Assembly (NCBI GenBank): GCA_036821185.1
Contig: DAISKD010000003.1
Span: forward strand, 1 to 64,000
Direction of reading: 5' to 3'
DNA from: CALJTV01 sp036821185
GTDB lineage: Bacteria > Chloroflexota > Dehalococcoidia > GIF9 > UBA5629
DNA length: 64,000 bases
Shown here one piece after another: positions 1-7,605 of the stretch. The position numbers and the translations under genes are program-made. The stretch's first letter is position 1. Every line of letters starts with the position of its first letter. Below the pieces are notes generated by a model. It was not told the origin of the DNA, searched no databases, and saw only the letters and a program-made list of their open reading frames with translations.

Positions 1-91
1 GTGCCTCTCCCTTGAGGGAGAGGGATGGTGTTCATACCTTGTGGGTGGAGTCTTCGCCGATGTGCCTCTCCCTTGAGGGAGAGGGATGGTG
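1..91. repeat. Direct repeat of a palindromic intergenic element
   Basis: Two identical 30-base copies lie at 1-30 and 62-91. Each contains a 9-bp inverted repeat (CCTCTCCCT, TG, AGGGAGAGG) able to form a hairpin. A related palindrome occurs at 7303-7327, so this looks like a dispersed intergenic repeat family rather than a gene-specific site. Function is unknown. Confidence 0.7.
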
Positions 92-127
92 AGGGTGAAG
101 ATAGGGCGACATCTTCCCCTTGCATAA

Positions 128-150
128 ATAGAACAAGTGTACTATTCTAT
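128..150. promoter_or_regulatory. Imperfect palindrome, possible LexA-like operator
   Basis: ATAGAA and TTCTAT arms flank a core GAAC-N4-GTAC at 131-142, one base from the Gram-positive-type LexA pattern GAAC-N4-GTTC. It sits just upstream of the ATG at 159. Only the sequence similarity supports it; no LexA gene is in the window. Confidence 0.3.
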
Positions 151-158
151 ATGGCATT

Positions 159-425
159 ATGGTGGAGCTATGGTTTGAGGACATCGAGTGGCGGGATGTG
201 GGCTGTGAGCTTTATCCCAGGTGTCTGGAGTGTCCGCTGGAGAGGTGTGTGGAGGAGGAGCCGCGGCTGCGGCAGAGGCTGAAGTTGGAGATGAGGGCGG
301 AGCGGATGCGGGAGCTCAGGGCGAAGGGCAGGAGCACCGCCGAAATAGCCAGGGAAGCTCGGTCTACGGGCAGGCTTATGATTCAGAGGAGGTGGAGAAG
401 GTGGGCTACCGCCTGGACATCGTGA
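159..425 (+). pseudogene. Remnant of a Cys-rich HTH protein (5' part)
   Basis: The frame opening at ATG 159 encodes about 62 residues that look like real protein: an N-terminal Cys cluster (CELYPRCLECPLERC, about residues 16-30), a charged helix, then the first half of a helix-turn-helix (GRSTAEIARE). After about base 350 the frame turns into Arg/Trp-rich nonsense and stops at 425, so the second half of the helix-turn-helix is missing. There is no clear ribosome binding site; a TATTCT element at 144-149 would make the message leaderless. I read it as the front of a gene cut by a deletion. The family function is not known to me. Confidence 0.5.
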
Positions 426-679
426 GGGAGCCTGCCATCCCCACCGCGGGACTCTGCACCGGGGTAGCAGGGGCGACTATGGAGAGGCTGCGGCTAAAGA
501 AGACCTGGGGAGAGCTGGCCGCCCTTCCCAACTGCGGCATAGAGCTTTTTGATGTCATAGAGGTGAGGGACAGATGGACCAACCTCCGCGGGTCCGGCTT
601 CAGGGTATCGGCTATAAGCCTTGTCTACGAGCGCAACAGCGGCACCATCAGACAGACCATATCCCTATGTGCGGTATAG
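365..679 (+). pseudogene. Remnant of a second protein (3' part), fused out of frame
   Basis: A different frame from the preceding remnant runs open to the TAG at 677-679. From about base 365 it gives a protein-like stretch starting QAYDSEEVEKVGYRLDIVRE and ending RQTISLCAV. It has no start codon or ribosome binding site of its own. The two halves meet near 350-370, which suggests that an internal deletion joined the front of one small gene to the end of another. The identity of the C-terminal piece is unknown; a phage or mobile-element origin is possible but not shown. The left boundary is approximate. Confidence 0.45.
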
Positions 680-690
680 CTGTGGTAGCC

Positions 691-1389
691 CTAGTCCAGG
701 GTGATGAGTCCGCGCTTCAGGGCGGTGATGACCGCCTGGGTGCGGGCGTTGGCGTCTAACTTGCGCAGGATGGAGGTGACGTGGTTCTTGATGGTCTGCT
801 CGCTGATGTTGAGGATGGCGGCGATCTGCTTGTTGAAGTAGCCCTGCGCCATATAGGTCAGAATTTCGGTCTCGCGGGGGGTGAGGGGGGAGACGAAGTG
901 CTCCACCCCTTTGCCCCAGGAGAGGTCCTGGAACTGTTCCAGCACCTGCTGGGCTACTTTGGGCCTGGAGAGGAAGACGTCGTTTATCGGGTGTTCGCCG
1001 TCGGCGCAGCGGCGGATGATGGTGGTGAGTTCTTCGGGCGGGACATCGCGCTTTAAGTAGCCGGCGACCCGCGACCTTATCGCCTGGAAGAGCTCCTCAT
1101 CGGTGGGGTTGGGTGACAGCAGCACGATGGCTATGCTGGGCACCAGTTGCTTTATCGTCCGGGCAAGGTCTGGCTGGCGGCTGCGGGACAGGGTGATATC
1201 AAGGAGGATGACATCGGGGTAGAGGTTGTGCACCGCGGACATCAGTTCGTCGGGGGTGGCAGCCTCACCGCAGACCTCGATGTCGACGGCGTGGTTGAGG
1301 GCGGCACGGACGCCGTGGCGGAACAGCGGCTGCTGGTCGGCGATGAGCACCTTTATTTTCCGGTCAGCCTTTGCAACCTTTTTAGGCAT
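691..1389 (-). CDS. NarL/FixJ-type response regulator, LuxR HTH
   Basis: Cytoplasmic two-component transcription regulator of about 232 residues. The N-terminal receiver domain holds the phosphoacceptor Asp in VILLDITL, a Ser in VLLSPNP and the Lys in GYLKRD; the usual acidic pair is D-Q rather than D-D. A linker of about 30 residues leads to a LuxR-type helix-turn-helix (LTPRETEILTYMAQG to NHVTSILRKLDA). I chose ATG 1389 over the TTG at 1404 because the TTG overlaps the -10 box of a strong promoter at 1404-1432, so it cannot be on the transcript. No histidine kinase is adjacent, so the partner and regulon are unknown. Confidence 0.9.
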   Translation of the reverse strand: MPKKVAKADRKIKVLIADQQPLFRHGVRAALNHAVDIEVCGEAATPDELMSAVHNLYPDVILLDITLSRSRQPDLARTIKQLVPSIAIVLLSPNPTDEELFQAIRSRVAGYLKRDVPPEELTTIIRRCADGEHPINDVFLSRPKVAQQVLEQFQDLSWGKGVEHFVSPLTPRETEILTYMAQGYFNKQIAAILNISEQTIKNHVTSILRKLDANARTQAVITALKRGLITLD

Positions 1390-1403
1390 ATCTGCTATGT
1401 TCA

Positions 1404-1432
1404 AGTGTAACAGTATGCAGACATATTGTCAA
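1404..1432 (-). promoter_or_regulatory. Sigma70-type promoter of the response regulator
   Basis: TTGACA (1427-1432), 17-bp spacer, TACACT (1404-1409) with an extended TG. The predicted start of transcription lies only about 8-10 bases before ATG 1389. Confidence 0.7.
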
Positions 1433-1452
1433 CGCTGTGCGGTTGCCATCTC

Positions 1453-3390
1453 CTATTTAAATTGCACCGTGCCGATGATATCAGTTTTCTGCGTCGGGGT
1501 GGAAAATGGAAAGTAGGCCGGCACGGTGTATACCTCAATTATGACCCATTTACCGTTCCTCACCAGTCCGATGACCAGGCTATCATATTTACCAGAAGCC
1601 CCGGTATAGGCCACTTCAGCTTGGGCAACTTCGGTGCCGTTTATGGTGACCCTGCTTGCCGTAAAAGCGTCGATGGTCTTGTTGCCATCAGCCACAAGGT
1701 GTCTGGTGAACACCTCTTTCAGGTCAGCCCCCTCGGACCGGTCGCGGATGATGACTCTCACCGAGGGCACGCAGTATGTGCCATAGCCGACCCGCCAGAT
1801 AACAGCTGGTCCCAGGTCTCCCGTCTTCGGCGTCCAGTTATCGGGGTAGCGGAGGGAGAAGCCAAACTCGGCATTGGTGTAGGTAGCCTCACCTGCTGGC
1901 TTGGAAGCCGCTGGCGGCGTTACTCCGGCTTTGGCCAGCCCGGTCTTGACCTTAAGTTCGCGTCCGATGTCAAGGTACGGCTCGGCGACGGGGTCATATG
2001 GTGTCCAGTCGATCAGCCCGGGCACGCTGGGGTCTCCCGTTTTGGCAAACTGCACCCACATCCTTATCATATTTTCTGCCACCACCCGGTCCGTTTCATC
2101 GGTCCCGGGGTCGGGCTGTTTTACGCCGCCGGTTGCGCCCAGGAATGCCAGTGTTGGTAATGCTTGGAGGTTTCCGAACACGTAAGGTAGCTCAAGTCCG
2201 TGGAAGGCTACGGCACCCTCCGCCTTCCAACGTGATGGCATGTGGGTGAAAACGTAGGTATAGACTTTTGACGAGGCGGTGGTGTCCATAAGCCTGGCGA
2301 TACGGGGGACACTGGTTGATATTTCGGTAATTTCCCCTTCCTGAGCGCCGACGATAAGCGGGACATCGTTTTGTCTGCCTTGCTGAAAGATGTTGTAGAT
2401 AGTATCCGGCAGGACCCAGCCATCGGCGGTCAACATGGTGTTGTAACCTGAATCGCTGGCTTGTGCAGCCTGGATGAGCTCCTGCCAGCTTTTGGCCCGG
2501 AGGGCGGCGGCAATCTCGGTGGGGGTGCCGCTGATGCCGAGTTTCGCTACCAGGTTCTCTCCCATTTTCTGCGCCTGTTCGCGGGTAGCGCTGCCGGTGG
2601 GCGCTGCATAAGCCGAACCGCTTTGGATGATAGCCCTGTGGAACAGCCCTTTGGCCAACGGCGACCCCATGCAGGAAAGGACTTTGCCACCGCCGCCGGA
2701 CTCGCCGAAAATAGTCACATTGCCGGGGTCACCGCCGAAGGTGGCGATATTGTCGCGCACCCATTGCAGGGCGGCGATCAGGTCCAGGACGCCGTAGTTT
2801 CCCGAGGAGTTATGTTGCGATTCTGCCGCCAGGGCCGGGTGGTACAGAAAGCCGAGTGGGCCCAGCCGGTGGTTGACGGTGACCAGCACCACTCCGTGCT
2901 GCGGTAGTGCGTAGTGGTTGTACAGAGGACCGTTGCCACTACCGATGGTCAAGCCGCCGCCGTGAAAGAAGACCATCACCGGTAGCCTATCGGCGGTGGT
3001 CTTTGCCGGCGTTATCACATTCAGCTTGAGGCAATCTTCACTCGCACTGCCTTCGCCGAAACTGCCAGACTGTGCGCAGCGGTCTCCCCACTGGGTGCAT
3101 TCCCGGACTCCTGTCCAGGGGGTGACTGGTTGCGGTGGCTTCCACCGCAGCCCACCGACCGGCGGGGCTGCATAGGGTATACCTTTATAAATCCGCACCT
3201 CTTTCCCGGCTTCGCTTATCAGCAATGCACCCGATACCAGCCCGGCGGTGGTCATGACCGGGTCGGCTATGGGGACCGCCTTGGTGACCTCTTGACCGGG
3301 CTTCTTCCCGCCGCAAGACGCGGTCACGGATGCCACCAATATCACCGTCAGAAGGACAGCTATCACCTTCAGCAAAGAGAAACCCTTCAT
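1453..3390 (-). CDS. Type B carboxylesterase lipoprotein with C-terminal extension
   Basis: Predicted exported hydrolase of 645 residues. An N-terminal hydrophobic segment ends in a lipobox-like TASC (Cys26). The carboxylesterase type B fold follows: oxyanion loop FFHGGG (about 141-146), nucleophile Ser231 in GESGGG and His397 in AFHGLELPYVFGN; a likely acid lies in VGAQEGE (about 348-353). Compared with the family, the stretch between the acid and His regions is much shorter, so part of the gorge-forming domain is missing. Residues about 500-645 form an added domain (YTNAEFGFSLRYPDNW onward) like a small PsbP/DUF1795 fold. The substrate is unknown; esters or lactones are plausible. Confidence 0.85.
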   Translation of the reverse strand: MKGFSLLKVIAVLLTVILVASVTASCGGKKPGQEVTKAVPIADPVMTTAGLVSGALLISEAGKEVRIYKGIPYAAPPVGGLRWKPPQPVTPWTGVRECTQWGDRCAQSGSFGEGSASEDCLKLNVITPAKTTADRLPVMVFFHGGGLTIGSGNGPLYNHYALPQHGVVLVTVNHRLGPLGFLYHPALAAESQHNSSGNYGVLDLIAALQWVRDNIATFGGDPGNVTIFGESGGGGKVLSCMGSPLAKGLFHRAIIQSGSAYAAPTGSATREQAQKMGENLVAKLGISGTPTEIAAALRAKSWQELIQAAQASDSGYNTMLTADGWVLPDTIYNIFQQGRQNDVPLIVGAQEGEITEISTSVPRIARLMDTTASSKVYTYVFTHMPSRWKAEGAVAFHGLELPYVFGNLQALPTLAFLGATGGVKQPDPGTDETDRVVAENMIRMWVQFAKTGDPSVPGLIDWTPYDPVAEPYLDIGRELKVKTGLAKAGVTPPAASKPAGEATYTNAEFGFSLRYPDNWTPKTGDLGPAVIWRVGYGTYCVPSVRVIIRDRSEGADLKEVFTRHLVADGNKTIDAFTASRVTINGTEVAQAEVAYTGASGKYDSLVIGLVRNGKWVIIEVYTVPAYFPFSTPTQKTDIIGTVQFK

Positions 3391-3432
3391 TTCTTAACCT
3401 CCCATGATGTCTTTTTTCCGAAGTCCCAGCAT

Positions 3433-3461
3433 TATATAGTGTCCAGCTATATTGCTGTCAA
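3433..3461 (-). promoter_or_regulatory. Promoter of the carboxylesterase
   Basis: TTGACA (3456-3461), 17-bp spacer, TATATA (3433-3438); an overlapping TATAAT with a 19-bp spacer is also present. Confidence 0.55.
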
Positions 3462-3522
3462 TAGCTTTCACTGGATGGCACAGGTCAGCGGGTCGGCGGT
3501 GCCCTATTATCTTGGGAGGTAT

Positions 3523-3550
3523 TTGACGGGGGTTGGCCCAGACTTATAGA
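3523..3550 (+). promoter_or_regulatory. Promoter of the COG2509 flavoprotein
   Basis: TTGACG (3523-3528), 16-bp spacer, TATAGA (3545-3550), about 45 bases before the ATG at 3597. Confidence 0.5.
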
Positions 3551-3596
3551 ATGGTGGTCGGGCTTTGTGCCCCTTGAACCCGGGGCTGGAGGCAGC

Positions 3597-5003
3597 ATGG
3601 CTGATTATGACGTAATAATAGTGGGTGGGGGTCCGGCGGGGCTGTTCACTGCGCTGGAGCTGTGTCAGGGTGATGGCGGGCGGGTGCTGCTTCTGGAGAA
3701 GGGCAAGGACATCGATGAGCGCCGCTGTCCCCTGCAGGATGGGGGTGAGCGCTGTATCTCATGTTCGTCCTGTAATCTGGTCAGCGGGTTAGGCGGTGCC
3801 GGTGCCTTCAGCGATGGCAAGCTGACGCTGTCGCCAGCGGTCGGTGGGCATCTGGCGGAGATGATGGGGGACGAGGAGCTGATGCGGCTTATAGATTATG
3901 TGGACGGGCTGTTTCTCAAGTTCGGTGCCAGCGACCGGGTCTACGGTGTGGGCGAGCAGGTGGAGGCGCTGCGGCGGCGGGCGAAGCTGGCAGAGCTCAG
4001 GCTGATACCGGTGAGGCTGCGCCATATCGGTACGGAGCGGTCACGCCAGGTGCTGAAGGCGATGCGCGACTTTATCTCCTCGGGGGTGGAGTTGAGGTTG
4101 GAGGAGATGGCGGTGCGGGTGCTGGTCAAAGACGGCGTGGTGACCGGGGTGGAGACGGATAAAGGGGAGCGGCTCGGCTGCCGCTATCTGGTGCTGGCGC
4201 CGGGCAGGGAGGGTGCCGAGTGGTTGGTCAAAGAGGCCAGACGGCTGCAGCTGAGCCTGAAGTCGAACCCGGTGGATGTGGGTGTCAGGGTGGAGGTGCC
4301 GGCGCCGGTGCTTGAGGAGCTGACCTCGGTGCTGTATGAACCAAAGCTGGAATTTTTCTCGCCGACATTTGATGACCGGATACGGACCTTCTGTGTCTGT
4401 CCCGGTGGCGAGGTGATCATGGAGACCACCGGCGGTGCCGACCCGGTGGTCACGGTGAATGGTAATAGCTATACCGAGAGGAAGACGGGAAATACCAATT
4501 TCGCCATAATGGTCAGCACCACCTTCACCGAGCCGTTCCGGGAGCCGATTGCCTACGGTAAGTACCTAGCGAGGCTGGCCAACCTGCTCAGCGGGGGCGT
4601 GCTGGTGCAGCGATTTGGCGACCTTCTGGAGGGACACCGCTCCACTGTGGAGCGGATAAGGCATAGCATCGTCCAGCCGACGTTGAAGGCGGCCACACCC
4701 GGCGATCTGAGCTTTGCCCTGCCCTATCGCCACCTGAAGGGGATAGTGGAGATGCTGCAGGCGATGGACAAACTGGCACCGGGGGTGGCATCGCGGCATA
4801 CTCTGCTCTACGGGGTGGAGGTGAAGTTCTATTCCAGCCAGCTTAAGCTCAGCCGCTGTCTCGAGACCCAGGTGGGGAATATGTTTGCCGCCGGCGATGG
4901 CGCCGGGGTGAGCCGCGGGCTGGTGCAAGCGGCAGCCTGCGGGGTGATAGTCGCCAGAGAGATACTGAGGAGGTCGGGCAGACAGGTTGTTCTTCGGAAT
5001 TGA
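3597..5003 (+). CDS. FAD-dependent dehydrogenase, COG2509 family
   Basis: Predicted cytoplasmic flavoprotein of 468 residues. It opens with a Rossmann FAD-binding motif (VIIVGGGPAGLFTALEL) and closes with a second FAD-contacting segment (AAGDGAGVSRGLVQAA). Between them is the COG2509 hallmark GLGGAGAFSDGKL, preceded by a Cys group (RCPL, CISCSSC) that could bind metal or act in redox. The start was set at ATG 3597, which has GGAGG at 3588-3592, rather than the in-frame start 30 bases upstream. The DUF429 gene begins inside its last codons, so the two are probably co-transcribed. The reaction is not established for this family. Confidence 0.85.
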   Translation: MADYDVIIVGGGPAGLFTALELCQGDGGRVLLLEKGKDIDERRCPLQDGGERCISCSSCNLVSGLGGAGAFSDGKLTLSPAVGGHLAEMMGDEELMRLIDYVDGLFLKFGASDRVYGVGEQVEALRRRAKLAELRLIPVRLRHIGTERSRQVLKAMRDFISSGVELRLEEMAVRVLVKDGVVTGVETDKGERLGCRYLVLAPGREGAEWLVKEARRLQLSLKSNPVDVGVRVEVPAPVLEELTSVLYEPKLEFFSPTFDDRIRTFCVCPGGEVIMETTGGADPVVTVNGNSYTERKTGNTNFAIMVSTTFTEPFREPIAYGKYLARLANLLSGGVLVQRFGDLLEGHRSTVERIRHSIVQPTLKAATPGDLSFALPYRHLKGIVEMLQAMDKLAPGVASRHTLLYGVEVKFYSSQLKLSRCLETQVGNMFAAGDGAGVSRGLVQAAACGVIVAREILRRSGRQVVLRN

Positions 5004-5673
5004 CCTCACCTCTTCGCCGGGGATTGCCAGCGCTTGCATCTGTCTGGATGGCGGACTGAATGCGGTCTATCAGGGGTGGGAGGGATCGGATGAGGCTATC
5101 ATCGCCGCGGTGACGGCGAGTCCGGCGCAGATAGTGGCTATCGATGCCCCACTATGTTTGCCCGAAGGGCTCTGCTGTCTGGAACAGAGCTGTGGTTGCC
5201 GGCCATCTTCAAGGCTTAAGGGCAGGTGGTGTGAGCGGGAGCTGGCACGCCTGGGTATGCCCTGTTATTTCACCACCAAGAAGTCGATCATTAAGGAGAT
5301 GGTCTATCGTGGTCTGGGGCTAAAACGGAGACTGGAGCGGGCCGGTCTGGAGGTGATAGAGGTCTATCCCTATGCCAGCAAGGTGAGGCTGTTCGGCAGA
5401 CCGCCGGCAGCTAAGTCCACACGCTCTGGCATCGAATGGCTCAGGGACAACTTGAAGAGGCTGTTTTCGGACGCCAGTGGGGTTGATACCTGGGACCACG
5501 ATATGTGCGATGCCGCCATAGCTGCCTGCACCGCCTTTCTGTATTACCATGGCGCCACCGAGAAAATAGGCAGGGCCGAGGACGGCTTTATTTATATACC
5601 GGACCGGAGTGCGGCCGGTGCCCGGTTGCTGGGGCTGTCTAGTGATAGCTGCGGTCGTAGAGGAAGCGGTTGA
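4987..5673 (+). CDS. DUF429 family protein, predicted RNase H-fold nuclease
   Basis: 228 residues beginning FFGIDLTSSP, a first strand with an acidic residue typical of RNase H-like folds, and containing VAIDAPLCLP and later DMCDAAIAA, the other conserved acidic positions of DUF429. Several Cys residues (CCLEQSCGC) sit in the middle. The start is TTG 4987, overlapping the upstream flavoprotein stop by 17 bases, which suggests translational coupling. The last 35 bases overlap the 3' end of the convergent PlsY-like gene. A nuclease role is a family-level prediction only. Confidence 0.75.
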   Translation: MFFGIDLTSSPGIASACICLDGGLNAVYQGWEGSDEAIIAAVTASPAQIVAIDAPLCLPEGLCCLEQSCGCRPSSRLKGRWCERELARLGMPCYFTTKKSIIKEMVYRGLGLKRRLERAGLEVIEVYPYASKVRLFGRPPAAKSTRSGIEWLRDNLKRLFSDASGVDTWDHDMCDAAIAACTAFLYYHGATEKIGRAEDGFIYIPDRSAAGARLLGLSSDSCGRRGSG

Positions 5674-6364
5674 GCAGTATCCGGGCAGGGCTGATGGTGG
5701 CCGTCTTGAGGTCAGCGCTGAGCCCGGCGGTGAGGCGGCGGACGACTATCGCCAGGAAGACAGCGGCAAGGCCGATGGCTATCTCAAGGGGCAGCCTGAT
5801 ACAGTAGGAGGCTATCGGGGTGGCGGCGAAGGCCACCAGGTTGCCCACGGGCATGCTGTCGCTGGCGGGGCCGCCGAACATGAACCGCTGGCTCCAGGTC
5901 TGCCCCGGCGCCAGGAACTGTGGAATGAGCTTTATAGCTACACCGATGACGATGGGTACCACGAAGGCGAGCAGGACTATATACGCCTGCGGCGCCGAGG
6001 TGGCGGTGAGGTAGGAGGTCAGGGTCAGGGTGGCACCTATCCCCGGCGTATTGCCCTTTTCGCCGTCGAACTTAGCGAACAAAGGCCACATTTGCCCACA
6101 GATAGCTGCCACTGCGGCGGCAAGGATGATGCCCAGAGGGAGGTTGAGGGAAAAGCCTACCACAATGGGTATGACGCCTTTGAGGACATCGATGAGTATG
6201 GCGGCGAAGCCGATGCCACGCCCTGCCTTCTGCCATAGGGCGGCATGGAGGTCAGGTTCTGCATCAGGGTCGATGCCCTTAGCCCGGGCGATGAGGTGCA
6301 TCTGGGGCAGCGAGCCAAGGAGGTAGCCGGCGACCGTGAAGAGAATACCATATACGAGCATCAT
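5639..6364 (-). CDS. Diverged PlsY-like membrane protein
   Basis: Integral membrane protein of 241 residues with about six hydrophobic segments, related to glycerol-3-phosphate acyltransferase PlsY. It keeps the GSLP start of motif 1 and a motif 2-like GQMWPLFAKFDGEKG, but the GSGN-x-GATN-x-x-R part of motif 1 is replaced by DLHAALWQKAG, and GH becomes GQ. The second PlsY in this window (17595-18218) is canonical, so this paralogue has probably changed substrate or lost acyltransferase activity. The start is one of two consecutive ATGs behind an excellent GGAGGTGAT site. It lies 110 bases downstream of the CBS gene on the same strand. Confidence 0.7.
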   Translation of the reverse strand: MMLVYGILFTVAGYLLGSLPQMHLIARAKGIDPDAEPDLHAALWQKAGRGIGFAAILIDVLKGVIPIVVGFSLNLPLGIILAAAVAAICGQMWPLFAKFDGEKGNTPGIGATLTLTSYLTATSAPQAYIVLLAFVVPIVIGVAIKLIPQFLAPGQTWSQRFMFGGPASDSMPVGNLVAFAATPIASYCIRLPLEIAIGLAAVFLAIVVRRLTAGLSADLKTATISPARILLNRFLYDRSYH

Positions 6365-6474
6365 ACTCTTTCATCACCTCCGGCATAGCTTTCTCTGTAT
6401 GCTGGTTCTGCCCAGGGGTATGGTGACACCGCGGCAATGAGCAAGAGATGAACGGACATCTTGCGGCTGTCCGA

Positions 6475-7116
6475 CTACCTCTCGACTATCTCTACCTTCA
6501 GCCCCTTACCCTGAAGGTCTTTGATGAGCTGGCTGACATCGCTGGCGTTGAGGTGGAGGCAGAGGTCCCTCTCCTTCCCCTCTATGGGCGGCATGCTGTG
6601 CATTGAGGCCAGCCCCAGGTTGTGCTTCTGGACAAGCGCCATGATTTCCGGTATTTTCTTCGGGTCGGCGCCGTCTGAGATGACGATGCGGGTACCGGGA
6701 ATGCCTAGGCCGAGCACGGGGTTGAGTATCTTGTAGAAGAAGTCATTGGTGGTGGCTATGCCCACTACCCTGCCGTCCTCGACGACCACCAGCGAGCCTA
6801 CCTTCTTGTTCTGCGCCAGGGCTATAGCGGCTTCGGCAGACATGTCCGGGCTGACGGTGACCACGTCTTTTGCCATTATTTCCCTGACGGTCATCTTTGC
6901 CAGCAGGTAGTTTATCTCCCAGACGGTCAGGCTGGTGGCTGGTGATGGGCTGGCACGGAGTATACGGTCTTTGGTGACCAGACCGACCAGCTTACCGCGG
7001 TCAACCACCGGTAGACGGCGGATGTTGTGGGCATCCATTATTTTCCTGGCTTCCATTATTGGGGTGTCACTGGAGACGGTGATCACGTTCCAGGTCATGA
7101 TATCGCGGATCTTCAT
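6475..7116 (-). CDS. CBS-CBS-ACT domain protein, AcuB-like
   Basis: Cytoplasmic 213-residue regulatory protein. Two CBS domains (about residues 7-60 and 78-135; RDIMTWNVITVS and REIMAKDVVTVS are the typical openings) bind adenine nucleotides in this family, and a C-terminal ACT-like domain (about 142-210, TRIVISDGADPKK onward) suggests ligand sensing. The order matches AcuB-type proteins, but no acetoin genes are nearby, so the partner is unknown. ATG 7116 has GGGAGGTG upstream. A short stem-loop without a T-run (6453-6473) follows its stop. Confidence 0.85.
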   Translation of the reverse strand: MKIRDIMTWNVITVSSDTPIMEARKIMDAHNIRRLPVVDRGKLVGLVTKDRILRASPSPATSLTVWEINYLLAKMTVREIMAKDVVTVSPDMSAEAAIALAQNKKVGSLVVVEDGRVVGIATTNDFFYKILNPVLGLGIPGTRIVISDGADPKKIPEIMALVQKHNLGLASMHSMPPIEGKERDLCLHLNASDVSQLIKDLQGKGLKVEIVER

Positions 7117-7302
7117 AGCACAGCACCTCCCTAGTTTTGTCCTATTTTATCACAGCGGTGGCGCGTGTGGAAGTACCTTGGACGGCTTTCCGGCGCCGCC
7201 AGCGGTGGGTTTGTTCTGGGAAAGACAAAAGTGGTACACTGCTGGTGTTTGAGCTGGTCCAAACAGAACGGTGACACCGATGTCTAGTTTACCCTCACCC
7301 TA

Positions 7303-7370
7303 ACCCTCTCCCTCAAAGGGAGAGGGTAAAAGAAGGAGAAAGGGAGAGGGTAAAAGAAGGAGAAAGGGAG
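7303..7370. repeat. Palindrome followed by 24-bp tandem repeat
   Basis: ACCCTCTCCCT at 7303-7313 pairs with AGGGAGAGGGT at 7317-7327 across a 3-base loop. The right arm opens two perfect 24-bp tandem units at 7317-7340 and 7341-7364, with a partial third to 7370. The palindrome is related to the elements at 1-30 and 62-91. Confidence 0.85.
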
Positions 7371-7379
7371 CCTGCTGTT

Positions 7380-7465
7380 CTGGTCTCAGGACTGAGGGCT
7401 AAAGGACCTCGAGCGGTGTTGCCTGCTCTGGTGAGAGGTTCTGGCCTCAGGACTGAGGGCTAAAG
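7380..7465. repeat. 25-bp direct repeat, 61-bp period
   Basis: Copies at 7380-7404 and 7441-7465 differ at one base (CTGGTCTCAGG versus CTGGCCTCAGG) and both end in GAGGGCTAAAG. GGGCTAAAG also occurs in the gene-free stretch near 52609-52617. Confidence 0.8.
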
Positions 7466-7497
7466 TGTCGCTGATCTACTGGACGAGTACAGTGGTT

Positions 7498-7525
7498 TTG
7501 CTTGGTGTAACATAAGATGTATAAT
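7498..7525 (+). promoter_or_regulatory. Promoter of the zinc-ribbon/thioredoxin operon
   Basis: TTGCTT (7498-7503), 16-bp spacer, TATAAT (7520-7525), about 75 bases upstream of GTG 7606. Confidence 0.6.
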
Positions 7526-7605
7526 AGCGGCAATTATGTGCGGTCGGTTGCTTAATGTGGAGAAGCTACGATAGCACCAGGCGGTGGAACTGAGGAGAGA
7601 TATTT

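Larger units (their letters stand above)
7117..7605. other. Gene-free spacer rich in short repeats
   Basis: 489 bases between the divergent CBS gene and the zinc-ribbon/thioredoxin gene. It holds a palindrome (7303-7327), a 24-bp tandem repeat (7317-7364), a dispersed 25-bp direct repeat (7380-7404 and 7441-7465) and a promoter for the downstream gene (7498-7525). I see no coding potential beyond chance. Confidence 0.7.

Noticed and set aside
6453..6473. Terminator after the CBS gene
   Set aside because: The 6-bp stem lacks a T-run, so it is only a weak hairpin.
7317..7364. Possible CRISPR array
   Set aside because: Two 24-bp units are directly adjacent, with no spacers and no cas genes.
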